Part shown: positions 1 to 8,929 of the stretch, in pieces
Layout of the letters: each line of letters opens with the position of its first letter
Position numbering within the stretch: position 1 is the stretch's first letter
Source: JAWXCB01 sp034440455
Lineage (GTDB): Bacteria > Bacteroidota > Bacteroidia > Chitinophagales > CAIOSU01
Direction of reading: 5' to 3'
NCBI GenBank assembly: GCA_034440455.1
Contig: JAWXCB010000104.1
Span: 1-64,000, forward strand
DNA length: 64,000 bases
The notes under the pieces: model-generated
Databases searched by the model: none
Seen by the model: the letters and a program-made list of their open reading frames with translations, nothing else
Told to the model about the DNA's origin: nothing
Made by a program: the position numbers and the translations under genes

Positions 1-346
1 ATAAAAGCAGGTTTTTCAACTTTCCAAATGCCCTTCTACTTATTACATATTTTTTGATTTGATTTTGCGTATTCCAACGTACTCCCGGCATCGGTGTTTT
101 CCCGTAGAATGATGTCAAATTGCAATTTGAGCTACATTCGCCTGTAATCTTTGCACTGTGCGGATTGCGCGATTATTTTTACTTAAATACCCTCAACTTT
201 ATCCACATCCCCCCCCAATTTATGCACAATATGAAAAAGTTGTAACGTGATGGGGACTTTTTTAGCTGAAAATGGCAATTCGGTTGCCTGACAATCACTT
301 TTTCCCGCGCCCGCGCATCAGCGCATTTTGCTCCAAACCGGAATTT

Positions 347-578
347 CTTTGACCGAAGTAAAAGTTTTTTGGGTTGAAGTAAAAGTTTCTTTGACCAAAG
401 AAAGAACAGACTTGAACCAATCCGTCTTTCCTTTGACCGAAGTAAAAGTTTTTTGGGATTGAAGTAAAAGTTTCTTTGACCCAAAAAAGAACAGACTTGA
501 CCCAATCTGTTTTTCCTTTGACCGAAGTAAAAGTTTTTTGGGTTGAAGTAGAAGTTTCTTTGACCGAAGTAAAAGTTT
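347..578. repeat. 84/85-bp tandem repeat, about 2.8 copies
   Basis: Three head-to-tail units begin at 347, 431 and 516 with the same CTTTGACCGAAGTAAAAG start, giving periods of 84 and 85 bp. Each unit contains two related halves (GACCGAAGTAAAAGTTT and GGTTGAAGTAAAAGTTT), so there is a shorter internal periodicity. The third unit is incomplete and runs into the inverted repeat at 555-594. The array lies in non-coding DNA. Nothing shows whether it is regulatory, structural or simply a slippage product. Confidence 0.85.
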
Positions 579-594
579 ACTTCGGTCAAAGAAA
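555..594. repeat. Perfect 16-bp inverted repeat with 8-nt loop
   Basis: Arms 555-570 (TTTCTTTGACCGAAGT) and 579-594 are exact reverse complements around the loop AAAAGTTT. The left arm is the repeat-unit sequence of the tandem array, so the hairpin closes the array by an inverted partial copy. The stem is A/T-rich at its base and has no T-run beyond it on the plus strand, so it is not a classic terminator. It could form a cruciform or an RNA hairpin. Confidence 0.8.
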
Positions 595-989
595 AAGGGG
601 CTGTAACCTGATGGCGGGTGTTTTATGTCATAAAAATGTCAGCATCGCCTGAAATCCTCTCCCTGCAATACTTTCAGCACATTCCTTGCGTTATACATAC
701 TGCGTTATACATGCAATACAGGCAATTAACTACACAGCAATGCGCTCCGCTGTTTTTTTTTGTGTATTGATACTGTTGCTCTTCTGCAAAGGGCGCTACC
801 AGTAAAGGCGATAAAGAAATGAGGGAAGTACGCGCCAACATCTTTTTCTCTTATTTCTTCGTCATCAGGTTCAACAGGTTTTTGTTAAAGAACTGTAAGC
901 GCAGCCCATTCCATGCGGTGTACAACTTGCAACTGTGATGTGGACAGCGGTTGCATGAATAGTCCTAACTTTTATCGCAAATTCATCAC

Positions 990-3428
990 ATGAACATCCG
1001 TGCCATCTGTTTTGTTTTTTTGTGTGCTTCATTCACCACGCTTTTCGCGCAAAACCGCCTCAATCTTTACACCCAGCGCATGTTAGAACATGCCTCGCCT
1101 GACAAAACCACGATTGACCTTTTTGTGCGCGGTGATTTCGATGAGGTGAAACAAGCAGTGCAACAGGCAAAAGGAAACTACAAATTCGGCTATGGAGAAT
1201 ATAGCTCCGTTACCATTCCGCTTGTGAGCCTTGAGGCGTTTCTAAAATCACCTGCGGTGAAAGGCGTGGAAAATGGTGAGCGCGAGTTGGTTGGACTTTC
1301 CGATACCGCCATCATCGTGAATTGTGTGCTTCCGATTCATCATGGCGATTTCCCACTTGACACTTCTTATCTAGGCGATGGCGTAATTATGGGAATCATA
1401 GATTTTGGCATTGATTTTAACCATCCGGATTTTAAAAAATCAAATGGCGACACAAGAATCCGCTATCTGTGGGATCAAAACGTGGCGAATGTAAACAGCC
1501 CCATGCCTTATGCCTATGGACAAGAATGGACAGAATTTGAAATCAATGCTGGGCAGTGTACGCATATAGAAACAGGAAATGCCGGTCATGGCACAACTGT
1601 ATGTGGAATAGCCGCAGGCAACGGAAGGGCATGTAATGGAAGATACGTTGGGATGGCTCCAAATACGGATATGATTGTGGTGGCATTTAATTTCGGACGA
1701 CCATTTCTTAGCTCCTTTATGGATGCCGCAGATTATATTTTCAAGAAAGCTGACGCGATGGGAAAGCCCTGCGTCATCAATGCAAGTCTGGGCGCGTATT
1801 GGGGTTCGCATGATGGAAGAGACCCGGCAGGACTTTTAATCAATTCATTGCTCGAAGAAAGAAGCGGACGCTCGTTAGTCTGCGCAGCAGGCAATGCAGG
1901 CAATCTTGCGTTTCATCTTGGCTATGATGTAACTGCGGATACTTCTTTCACCTGGTTTGCCTATGACCCCAGCTTCAGCGATTATTATTTTGATTTCTGG
2001 GCTGACACGCAGGCTTTCAACAAAGTCTATTTTGCAATTGGAACGGATAACCCCGCCACTTGGAGTAATGTCGGGCTGTCTAATTTTCTCAATGTCGTGA
2101 ACAATTACACGTTTAACGTGGTGAATGGAGATACTGTAGCCTCTTATAATTTTGTTCAGGTTGATTCAAACGGGACATACCTTGGAAATGTCTCAACAAA
2201 TATTTACCAGGCGCAAGGCAGATATAACATTGAGGTGCGTGTCACAGGTCCAAGCAATCCTGCGCATTACTACAGTTTCATCACCACCGGCTCAGGAAGA
2301 ATTGACGGGTGGAACAGCGCTATTTCAGACCTTGCAATTTACTCTTCGGAAATGGTTACTTCGCTTCCCGATTCGATTACCCGACCTGATATTGTTCATT
2401 ACAAACTTCCTGATGCCACTCAAAATATCGTGAGTAGCTTCACCTGTTCGGAAAAAGTGATTGCCGTAGGTAATTTCACCAACCGAAAGTCTTATCCTGA
2501 TTGCGATTCAAATCTCACGATTAATGCCTCTACTCCCGGAGAAATATTTTTCAGTTCAAGCATTGGTCCCAACCGCAGGGGCTTCACCAAGCCTGATATT
2601 TCTGCAACAGGTGATTTTACGGTGTCAGCAGGGAATGCAAGTATTATTGGCGCGCTTGGCAGCGGAAGTTTTAAGGTTGGCTATTGTCCATCAGGCAACT
2701 GCCCCTATATGCGCAATGGCGGCACTTCCATGGCATCGCCTATCGTTGCGGGAATTGCGGCATTGTATTTACAGAAAAATCCGAATGCAGACTGGCGTGA
2801 GATAAAAGATGCGATTGTGCTCTCGGCAATATCAGACAGCTTCACCGGTGTCGTGCCGAATAATACTTACGGGAATGGAAAAGTGCAGGGATGTGCCGCA
2901 ATGATGATGCACTTAGTTTATGGCTGCATGGATACGGCAGCATTTAATTATAATGCAGATGGAACAATAGATGATGGAACCTGCATTCCTAAAATCTATG
3001 GCTGCATTGATTCTACTGCATTCAATTTTGACAATACAGCAAACACGGATGATGGAAGTTGTATCGCTGTTATTTTAGGCTGTATTGATTCATTAGCGCT
3101 GAATTTTGACAGCCTTGCAAATACAGACGATGGAAGCTGCTATTATGTTGGTATCGGCTCTTTAGAAAATGGAAAAATAAAATTGGCATTCGTTCCTAAT
3201 TTTTTCAAAAATGAAACGAACATTATCTATCAGTTTGAAAAACCATTTCCAGGAAAAACAATCATTGTACTCACAAATTTATTAGGACAAACCACCGATG
3301 AAATTGAACTGACGCAGGAAAAGGGAACCATCCTTTATCGCCCGGCATCACGCGAAGCAGGCGTTTACTTCTACCATCTCACCAATGAAGGCAAAATTTT
3401 ACTTTCGGGAAAAGTAGTAGTGTATTAG
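990..3428 (+). CDS. Secreted subtilisin-like serine protease (S8) with T9SS type A sorting domain
   Basis: An 812-residue secreted S8 peptidase. Residues 1-20 form a signal peptide ending in LFA-Q. The catalytic triad is visible as Asp138 (GIIDFGID), His200 (AGHGTTVCG) and Ser580 (NGGTSMASP), with the oxyanion Asn302 (CAAGNAG). The long gap between His and Ser holds an inserted beta-rich region (about 315-480), as in many Bacteroidota subtilases. After the protease come three tandem repeats of the pattern GCxDxxAxNxDxxANxDDGSC (about 647-725), likely small metal-binding or disulfide modules. The last 80 residues are a type A T9SS sorting domain ending KVVVY. The product should be released or anchored at the cell surface. 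No partner gene is adjacent; the next gene starts 106 bp later and is unrelated. Confidence 0.9.
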   Translation: MNIRAICFVFLCASFTTLFAQNRLNLYTQRMLEHASPDKTTIDLFVRGDFDEVKQAVQQAKGNYKFGYGEYSSVTIPLVSLEAFLKSPAVKGVENGERELVGLSDTAIIVNCVLPIHHGDFPLDTSYLGDGVIMGIIDFGIDFNHPDFKKSNGDTRIRYLWDQNVANVNSPMPYAYGQEWTEFEINAGQCTHIETGNAGHGTTVCGIAAGNGRACNGRYVGMAPNTDMIVVAFNFGRPFLSSFMDAADYIFKKADAMGKPCVINASLGAYWGSHDGRDPAGLLINSLLEERSGRSLVCAAGNAGNLAFHLGYDVTADTSFTWFAYDPSFSDYYFDFWADTQAFNKVYFAIGTDNPATWSNVGLSNFLNVVNNYTFNVVNGDTVASYNFVQVDSNGTYLGNVSTNIYQAQGRYNIEVRVTGPSNPAHYYSFITTGSGRIDGWNSAISDLAIYSSEMVTSLPDSITRPDIVHYKLPDATQNIVSSFTCSEKVIAVGNFTNRKSYPDCDSNLTINASTPGEIFFSSSIGPNRRGFTKPDISATGDFTVSAGNASIIGALGSGSFKVGYCPSGNCPYMRNGGTSMASPIVAGIAALYLQKNPNADWREIKDAIVLSAISDSFTGVVPNNTYGNGKVQGCAAMMMHLVYGCMDTAAFNYNADGTIDDGTCIPKIYGCIDSTAFNFDNTANTDDGSCIAVILGCIDSLALNFDSLANTDDGSCYYVGIGSLENGKIKLAFVPNFFKNETNIIYQFEKPFPGKTIIVLTNLLGQTTDEIELTQEKGTILYRPASREAGVYFYHLTNEGKILLSGKVVVY

Positions 3429-3534
3429 TTATCCGTTGCTCGTTGATAGTTATTCGCAAGAATAATAACAACGGGAAAATGAAGAATGAAGCAACAAAAA
3501 ACAATTTACTACAAACTAACAACTATCAACTAAA

Positions 3535-4035
3535 ATGACTACCCAGATTTTAACGAACGAGGATATTCAGCAGAAAATAAAGCGTATCGCTTACGAGATT
3601 CTGGAGAATAATTATGACGAGAAAGAATTGCAAATCATCGGCATCAGGAACAAGGGCTTTCAGTTTGCGCAGAAGATTTATGACTGCCTGAAAACAATCA
3701 CGCCCATCAAACTATCGCTGCATTTCATTTCCCTCGATAAATTGAAACCTACTGACGAGAAAATAGAATTTGACTTCGATGCAAAAGAGTTGAGCAACAA
3801 AGTAGTAATCCTTGTGGACGATGTCGGCAACACGGGAAGAACGCTCTGCTATGCCTTGCAGCCCCTGCTTGAGAGCCGCCCCAAAAAAATTGAAGTGGCA
3901 GTGCTTGTTGACCGCCAGCATAAACTCTTTCCCATAAGCGCTGATTATGTCGGGCTGAGTTTGTCCACTACAATGAAAGAAACTGTTACGGTTGAATTCA
4001 ACAACGGGAAGGGCGATGCGGCTTTTCTCTCTTAA
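3535..4035 (+). CDS. PyrR-like phosphoribosyltransferase
   Basis: A 166-residue cytosolic type I phosphoribosyltransferase. The PRPP-binding loop VVILVDDVGNTGRTL is at about 90-104, and a downstream VDRQHKLFPISADYVG segment matches the PyrR signature VDRGHRELPIxADYVG. In Firmicutes PyrR is a bifunctional pyr-operon attenuator and weak uracil phosphoribosyltransferase. In Bacteroidota such proteins usually stand alone, and no pyrimidine genes are adjacent here, so an attenuation role is unproven. The gene is monocistronic, follows the subtilase by 106 bp, and converges on aroK with an inverted-repeat element between the two stops. The call as a PRTase is firm; the exact substrate is inferred. 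Confidence 0.8.
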   Translation: MTTQILTNEDIQQKIKRIAYEILENNYDEKELQIIGIRNKGFQFAQKIYDCLKTITPIKLSLHFISLDKLKPTDEKIEFDFDAKELSNKVVILVDDVGNTGRTLCYALQPLLESRPKKIEVAVLVDRQHKLFPISADYVGLSLSTTMKETVTVEFNNGKGDAAFLS

Positions 4036-4039
4036 AAAA

Positions 4040-4129
4040 GGGCAGTTCTAAAATTTGCTCTTTTTATCGCCCCACTCCATCCCTCTCCAAAAGGAGAGGG
4101 TGTCAGTGGTAGAATTTTTAGAACTACCC
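4040..4129. repeat. Inverted-repeat intergenic element, copy 1 (possible bidirectional terminator)
   Basis: A 90-bp palindromic element. The outer arms are GGGCAGTTCTAAAA at 4040-4053 and its near-perfect reverse complement at 4116-4129. Inside is a perfect 8-bp stem CCCTCTCC/GGAGAGGG at 4081-4100. It fills the space between two convergent genes, where it could end transcription from both sides. Related elements occur at 24064-24180 and, degraded, at 57863-57915 and 61689-61733. Confidence 0.75.
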
Positions 4130-4151
4130 AAAAGTCGTTCGCGAAGTATTG

Positions 4152-4664
4152 TCAGTTATTTTTCTGAAAGAATTCTTTGAGATTTTCTTCACTCAATTTT
4201 TCTGCTTCGATTATGTGTGAAGCCTGAAGGTAAAATGGTTCACGCTGTTTAAGTTGTTCTGTAAAAAAAGCGGGCAACTCGTTCATCGTTTTTCCTTTCA
4301 ATAGCGGTCGCTCATTCATCTGATGCAACAATCGGGGAACGAGCGTTTCAATTTTTGCCTTGAGATAATATGTTTCACCCAGACTGTTCATCAACTGCAT
4401 GTTGTTGTGAAAACACGGTGCGCCTCCGCCTGCTGCAACCACGACATTATTAAAAGCAGTTAATTCTTCAAGCTGTTTTTTCTCCAGAGCGCGAAAATGC
4501 GCTTCTCCTTGTTTTTCAAAAATATCAGCAACACTCCTCTGTTCATTCTCCTCAATTAACCCATCAAGGTCAATGAACTGCCAGCCAAGATTCGCGGCAA
4601 TCTTTTTCCCCCAATGTGTTTTACCGGATCCCATTAAACCGACAAGAAAAATCCGAGATGACAT
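4152..4664 (-). CDS. aroK: Shikimate kinase
   Basis: A 170-residue shikimate kinase, the usual length for AroK, phosphorylating shikimate with ATP in the chorismate pathway. The P-loop GLMGSGKT lies at 9-16. The substrate-binding DLD is at 32-34, Arg58 is in AHFRALE, and the GGG motif is at 79-81 in VVAAGGGAP. The LID arginine is in NERPLL near 119. All key residues are present. The gene reads away from the upstream membrane protein gene (4713-6230, same strand) with a 48-bp gap, so the two may be cotranscribed. The assignment is secure. Confidence 0.93.
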   Translation of the reverse strand: MSSRIFLVGLMGSGKTHWGKKIAANLGWQFIDLDGLIEENEQRSVADIFEKQGEAHFRALEKKQLEELTAFNNVVVAAGGGAPCFHNNMQLMNSLGETYYLKAKIETLVPRLLHQMNERPLLKGKTMNELPAFFTEQLKQREPFYLQASHIIEAEKLSEENLKEFFQKNN

Positions 4665-4712
4665 TCTATTGTTTAGATTTTAAAGTTATCACGTCAGTTG
4701 TTTGTTAGACAG

Positions 4713-6230
4713 TTATTCGAGTATAAAATGTTCTGCGGCATAGCTGGCGTTCCTTTCATTAATGTAGAAAAAGACACCCTTGTCCTTTCCTTGTTTTCTA
4801 AGTTTGACTTCCGCGTCTGCTGCTGAGTTAACCGGCATTAAATTTCGTTTTGCCCTGTATGAAACATAAAAAAAGGGAATGGTTACATCCGATTCTATTT
4901 TCACAAAAACCGTTTCGTCCTTCCCCGCTTCGTTTTGAATTATTGCTGCCGCCTCCGTGAGATAGGGATGATTCATTTCGTGCGGGTTACTAGTTCTAAA
5001 ATAAACTGCGGAAAAACTGAGAGCTGAAACAAATACGACTAAAAAGACGGCAATAGAAAAAGAATGAAGCGAAGAAATAAGATTTCGGGTAACTAATCCG
5101 AGAGCGATGCAAAGTGGTATTCCAAACTTTGCATAAGCATGATAATGGATGGTGTTGAAATTGAAAAGGAGAAAAAAATGAAGCAAAGCAGGTATAAAGG
5201 TTAAAGCAAGAAGCAACTTCGTTTGCTTGGATAATTTCCTTAACGAAAGTTTTTGAAGAACAAGAACGGCAGCGAAAGTTGCGAGCATAAAATATCCAAT
5301 TGCATAAAAGGAAGAATGAAAATTTCTTGCAACAGCAAGCCATGCGGTTGCGGAATACATATTTGCATCCTTCCCGCTGTAATATTCACCAAGAAAACCA
5401 CTCCGTTCTCCAAATCTTCCCTTTAGGGCTTTCAGAAAATCTTCAAGTCCGCTAATGGAAGAATACTGAATAACGCAAAGCGCAAGAGAAAATCCTGATG
5501 CAATTACTGCTACAATCAAAATTTTTTTCCACGAGAGAAATTCTCTGTGAAAAACCCATGCCGACAATCCAACAGCAAAGGCGAACAATGCACAAATCCA
5601 TTCCGAATAAACTCCAAGGAAAATGAGAATACCAAGCAGGGAAAAATGTTTTTTGTCTTGCTGATGAAATACTTTGAGCGCTGCATAAATTCCTGCTATC
5701 CACAACAAATTTCCCATCATGTCAGGAAAGAAAACCTGCGTGTGCGCGTACAAAACTACTGGCAGAAACAAATACGCGGCAAAACCAACAATCGCAGGTA
5801 GAAACAGTGATTGCCACGCTTTATGAGAATGAAAACATATGACGAGGTACAAAAGCAATGCGGATAATAAGTGTAAAAATATATTGAGCGCCTGAAGCGG
5901 TAAGTGCGATGGATAAATGCCCGTGCTTGTAAAAAAAGCGTGTGCAAACAGAAACGCAAAAGGCGGATAGGAAACATAGAAGTTATTACCTTCCTTATCT
6001 TCTACGCGCACATAGGGCGTATTGAATTTATCGCCTTCATTTGAATAAGTTTGGATAGGACTATAGTGACTCTCTGAAAGTCCTTTTTCCTGCCAGATTT
6101 CAAGTGCAGTAAGCGTAATTATCTGACACGGGCTGAAATAATCCACCCTGCCATCAAGTTGATAAACCCTGGTTGCGATTGAAATAACAATCAAAACTAA
6201 AAGCAACAAAACCGCTCTGATGGAGTTCAT
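4713..6230 (-). CDS. Polytopic membrane protein, GT-C glycosyltransferase-like
   Basis: About 505 residues with a hydrophobic N-terminus (LLLLVLIVISIA), a first periplasmic loop containing the acidic YQLDGRVDYF stretch, and roughly ten further membrane segments. This topology suits GT-C-type (ArnT/PMT-like) transferases that use polyprenyl-phosphate sugars, but I see no decisive family motif. A hydrophilic loop (about 250-300) contains many aromatic residues. The C-terminal 70 residues are soluble and probably periplasmic. I chose the ATG at 6228-6230. A TTG 39 bases further upstream (6267-6269) would add 13 residues and put the start 14 bp from the cobalamin adenosyltransferase stop. It belongs to the minus-strand run 4152-7838. 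The function is inferred. Confidence 0.6.
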   Translation of the reverse strand: MNSIRAVLLLLVLIVISIATRVYQLDGRVDYFSPCQIITLTALEIWQEKGLSESHYSPIQTYSNEGDKFNTPYVRVEDKEGNNFYVSYPPFAFLFAHAFFTSTGIYPSHLPLQALNIFLHLLSALLLYLVICFHSHKAWQSLFLPAIVGFAAYLFLPVVLYAHTQVFFPDMMGNLLWIAGIYAALKVFHQQDKKHFSLLGILIFLGVYSEWICALFAFAVGLSAWVFHREFLSWKKILIVAVIASGFSLALCVIQYSSISGLEDFLKALKGRFGERSGFLGEYYSGKDANMYSATAWLAVARNFHSSFYAIGYFMLATFAAVLVLQKLSLRKLSKQTKLLLALTFIPALLHFFLLFNFNTIHYHAYAKFGIPLCIALGLVTRNLISSLHSFSIAVFLVVFVSALSFSAVYFRTSNPHEMNHPYLTEAAAIIQNEAGKDETVFVKIESDVTIPFFYVSYRAKRNLMPVNSAADAEVKLRKQGKDKGVFFYINERNASYAAEHFILE

Positions 6231-6283
6231 TCTGCTAAGAAAAATTTTATAACTGGCGGCACCAGGCAATAGTAATGAAGCAT

Positions 6284-6838
6284 CTACTTATTCGCTCTCG
6301 GTTCCCACTTGATTTCTTCCGCGCGAAATTGCTTTCCTGCCCAGCGCGAGAGCACAAAAAGATAATCAGAAAGGCGGTTGAGATAAATAATTAAAAGCGG
6401 CTCAAGTTTTTCCTTTTTATTCAATGCCACTACCAATCGCTCTGCCCGCCTGCACACGCACCGAGTGATATGGCAATAAGAAGCAACAGGATGCCCGCCC
6501 GGCAGAATGAATGCCTGCAAGGGTTGTAGCGCTTCATTCATCTTATCCATTTCCTGCTCCAGCATCTCAGCATCGGATTCATGGAGGTCAGGTTTTTTTA
6601 GTTTTGTTTTTTTAGGGTCAGCTGCGAGCGTTGCGCCAACAGTAAACAAACGGTCTTGAACGTATTTTAAAATCTCACGGGTGTGCGTATCCTGAAGATT
6701 ATCGCGCACCAGCCCGATCCATGAATTCAACTCATCAACGGTGCCATAACTCTCAATGCGCAAATCGCTTTTTGAAACACGCTTGCCTCCGAAAAGAGAA
6801 GTCATTCCCTCATCGCCTGTTTTGGTATAGATTTTCAT
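6284..6838 (-). CDS. ATP:cob(I)alamin adenosyltransferase, PduO type
   Basis: A 184-residue cytosolic enzyme that transfers the adenosyl group of ATP to cob(I)alamin to make coenzyme B12. The N-terminus carries the signature YTKTGDEGMTSLFGG (4-18), followed by YGTVDELNSWIG. The C-terminal half contains HITRCVCRRAER, the conserved basic motif that binds ATP. Length and motifs fit a stand-alone PduO-type enzyme. Its start overlaps the stop of the upstream ABC ATPase gene by 4 bp (ATGA, 6835-6838), so the two are translationally coupled. No cobalamin biosynthesis genes are nearby, which suggests salvage of imported corrinoid. Confidence 0.92.
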   Translation of the reverse strand: MKIYTKTGDEGMTSLFGGKRVSKSDLRIESYGTVDELNSWIGLVRDNLQDTHTREILKYVQDRLFTVGATLAADPKKTKLKKPDLHESDAEMLEQEMDKMNEALQPLQAFILPGGHPVASYCHITRCVCRRAERLVVALNKKEKLEPLLIIYLNRLSDYLFVLSRWAGKQFRAEEIKWEPRANK

Positions 6839-7545
6839 ACTTGTGCAACAGCCGGATTTGTGCTGTTGATTTTATCAGAGTCAATCAGCCCGTCTTTGAG
6901 GCGGATGATGCGCTTTGAATATTTTGCAATATCCTCTTCATGCGTTACAATAATCACCGTGTTTCCCAACGCATGAATATCCTCGAAGATTGCCATGATT
7001 TCTGCTGACGTTTTGCTGTCGAGATTTCCGGTAGGCTCATCTGCGAGAATGATAGAAGGTTTATTCATGAGCGCTCTGGCGATTGCAACACGCTGACGCT
7101 GTCCACCCGAAAGCTCGTTGGGCTTGTGTTTCATACGGTCGGTTAGCCCCACCATGCCAAGCACTTCAATCGCCCGCGCTTCACGGTCTTTTTTATTCCA
7201 TCCTGCATACACAAGCGGAAGCACGCAGTTTTCAATTGCATTCAGGCGGGGCAGTAAATTAAATGTCTGAAAGATAAAGCCGATTTCTTTGTTCCTGATT
7301 TCGGCAAGCTGGTTGTCGCGCAGCGTACTTACGTTGTGTCCGTTCAAAATGTAAACTCCGCTTGAAGGCGTATCAAGGCAACCAAGAATATTCATCAGCG
7401 TTGACTTGCCCGAACCGGAGGGTCCCATAAGAGCAACGTACTCATTCTTTTTTATGGAGAGCGAAACATTGTTCAAAGCAGGAATGACCACTTTACCCAA
7501 TTCATAATTCTTAACAATGTTCTTCAGTTGAATTACTTCGCTCAT
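6835..7545 (-). CDS. ABC transporter ATP-binding protein, MacB/LolD type
   Basis: A 236-residue ATPase subunit. Walker A GPSGSGKST is at 41-49, Q-loop Gln93 is in FIFQTFNLLP, signature LSGGQ is at 145-149, Walker B ILADEP ends at Glu170, and the H-loop His202 is in VTHEED. The segment TFNLLPRLNAIENCVLP is typical of the MacB/LolD/FtsE-like group that powers lipoprotein release or small-molecule efflux. No permease gene is adjacent. It overlaps gatC by one base (TGATG) upstream and the adenosyltransferase by four bases downstream, so it is part of a tight but functionally mixed operon. The transported substrate cannot be read from the sequence. Confidence 0.9.
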   Translation of the reverse strand: MSEVIQLKNIVKNYELGKVVIPALNNVSLSIKKNEYVALMGPSGSGKSTLMNILGCLDTPSSGVYILNGHNVSTLRDNQLAEIRNKEIGFIFQTFNLLPRLNAIENCVLPLVYAGWNKKDREARAIEVLGMVGLTDRMKHKPNELSGGQRQRVAIARALMNKPSIILADEPTGNLDSKTSAEIMAIFEDIHALGNTVIIVTHEEDIAKYSKRIIRLKDGLIDSDKINSTNPAVAQV

Positions 7546-7838
7546 CAGCTTTTCTTTATCACTTTGGGTACCTTAATATGCTTTTCATCATGCAGGGGCG
7601 CGTTCTTTAATGCTTCTTCCTGTGTGATTTCCGTTGAAATAATATCTTGCCTCAACCGGTATTCATTTTCCGAAAGATGAATGAGCGGCTCTACTCCGGT
7701 AGTATCTACCTCTTTCAGCTTTTCAACAAATGCAATCAATTCTTTCAGGTCGCGCAAAATTTCTTCACGGGCAGCGGCATCAAATTCAAGTTTTGAAAGC
7801 AAGGCGAGTTTATCAACTAATTGAGGTGTGATTTCCAT
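7545..7838 (-). CDS. gatC: Asp-tRNA(Asn)/Glu-tRNA(Gln) amidotransferase subunit C
   Basis: A 97-residue GatC, the small subunit that stabilises GatA-GatB during transamidation of mischarged Glu-tRNA(Gln) or Asp-tRNA(Asn). It begins MEITPQLVDKLALLSKLEFD and contains the typical GVEPLIHL segment and a C-terminal LKNAPLHDEKHIKVPKVI, as in other GatC proteins. The ATG at 7836-7838 is the right start. A longer open frame to 8000 exists only because the divergent trpS 5' end is open in that direction. gatA and gatB are not in the window, as is common in Bacteroidota. It overlaps the ABC ATPase gene by one base. Confidence 0.9.
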   Translation of the reverse strand: MEITPQLVDKLALLSKLEFDAAAREEILRDLKELIAFVEKLKEVDTTGVEPLIHLSENEYRLRQDIISTEITQEEALKNAPLHDEKHIKVPKVIKKS

Positions 7839-7920
7839 GAGAGTTAATGAGAATGAGTAGTAAAGGAAGAAATTTACAAGAATAGAAATAATAGCTTCCA
7901 ACCAAAAATAAGATTTTTTG

Positions 7921-7928
7921 TACTTTCG
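7921..7928 (+). promoter_or_regulatory. Bacteroidota -7 box candidate for trpS
   Basis: TACTTTCG matches the Bacteroidota sigma-A -7 consensus TAnnTTTG at seven of eight positions and is preceded by TTTTTTG. No clear -33 TTTG is seen at the expected distance. The box ends only 5 bases before the trpS ATG at 7934, so a start site at the usual distance would give an essentially leaderless mRNA. Confidence 0.5.
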
Positions 7929-7933
7929 CCTCA

Positions 7934-8929
7934 ATGGAAAGAGTAGTAAGCGGGGTGCGACCCACAGGGCATTTGCATTTGGGAAATTATTTCGGAGCAA
8001 TAAAGAATTTCGTGAAGATGCAGGATGCCTATGATTGTTTTTTCTTTATCGCTGATTATCATTCGCTCACCACGCAGCCGAAACCTGACGACCTTCATGC
8101 TAATGTAAAAGAAGTGCTTGCCACTTATCTCGCCTGCGGCTTGAATCCCGAAAAAACTGTGTTGTATGTACAGAGTGATGTGCCGCAGATTCCTGAATTA
8201 TTTTTGCTGTTGTGCATGATAGCATACAAAGGCGAATTGGAACGCGCTACAACCTATAAAGACAAAGTTGCCAAACAGCAGGATAACATTAACGCGGGAC
8301 TACTCACTTACCCTATCCTGATGGCTGCGGATGTTCTCATTCACAAAGCCACGAAAGTACCCGTAGGCAAAGATCAGGAACAGCATCTTGAAATAGCGCG
8401 CAACTTCGCAAACCGCTTCAACCATTTGTATGGGGTAAATTGTTTTCCCGAACCATTCGGGTTCAGTTATGAAGACAAACTCATAAAAATTCCCGGACTC
8501 GATGGCACTGGCAAAATGGGGAAATCAGAAGGCGAAGCAAACGCAATTTATCTGATTGACGATCCGAAAGTGATTCACAAGAAAGTGATGCGCGCTGTCA
8601 CCGACATAGGACCTACTGAAAAAAATCAGCAGAAACCCGAAGCGATTGAAAATATTTTTTCAATATTAAAAGCCGTTTCTGCTGTGGACACTGTTGCGCA
8701 TTTTGAAGAACACTATAATAATTGCACGATTCGCTACGGTGATTTAAAAAAGAAACTGGCGGAAGATATGATTACATTTACAACCCCGTTTCGAGAGCAA
8801 ATTAAAGATTGGATGGCAAATGAAGAACGGCTGGGAAAGATAGTGCGACAAGGCGCAGAACGGGCGCGTGAAAGCGCGGCAAAAACAATCAAAGAAGTTA
8901 GAGAAACAATTGGTATAAAAACTTTCTGA
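7934..8929 (+). CDS. trpS: Tryptophanyl-tRNA synthetase
   Basis: A 331-residue class I synthetase that charges tRNA(Trp). The HIGH-type motif is TGHLHLGN at 11-18 and the KMSKS loop appears as KMGKS at 194-198, both as expected in TrpS. The segment YPILMAADVLIHKATKVPVGKDQEQHLE is the conserved Rossmann core of bacterial TrpS. It is divergent from gatC, with about 95 bp between the start codons, so this short space must hold promoters for both directions. Its stop overlaps the start of the deoxynucleoside kinase gene by one base (TGATG, 8927-8931), which indicates coupled translation. Confidence 0.95.
   Translation: MERVVSGVRPTGHLHLGNYFGAIKNFVKMQDAYDCFFFIADYHSLTTQPKPDDLHANVKEVLATYLACGLNPEKTVLYVQSDVPQIPELFLLLCMIAYKGELERATTYKDKVAKQQDNINAGLLTYPILMAADVLIHKATKVPVGKDQEQHLEIARNFANRFNHLYGVNCFPEPFGFSYEDKLIKIPGLDGTGKMGKSEGEANAIYLIDDPKVIHKKVMRAVTDIGPTEKNQQKPEAIENIFSILKAVSAVDTVAHFEEHYNNCTIRYGDLKKKLAEDMITFTTPFREQIKDWMANEERLGKIVRQGAERARESAAKTIKEVRETIGIKTF

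Larger units (their letters stand above)
1..989. other. Non-coding leader region before the subtilase gene
   Basis: No convincing gene is visible in these 989 bases. The only long open frame (minus strand, 179-589) is made of the tandem repeat described separately and has a repetitive low-complexity translation, so I do not call it. Similar short strings resembling TGTAACNTGATGG flank the repeat on both sides (about 239-252 and 602-615). The stretch 616-989 has no recognisable coding or RNA feature; it presumably contains the promoter of the secreted protease that starts at 990. Confidence 0.6.

Noticed and set aside
179..589. Open minus-strand frame of 136 codons in the leader region
   Set aside because: Its translation is only the tandem DNA repeat read as NFYFGQRK-type strings; no start signal or composition supports a real gene.
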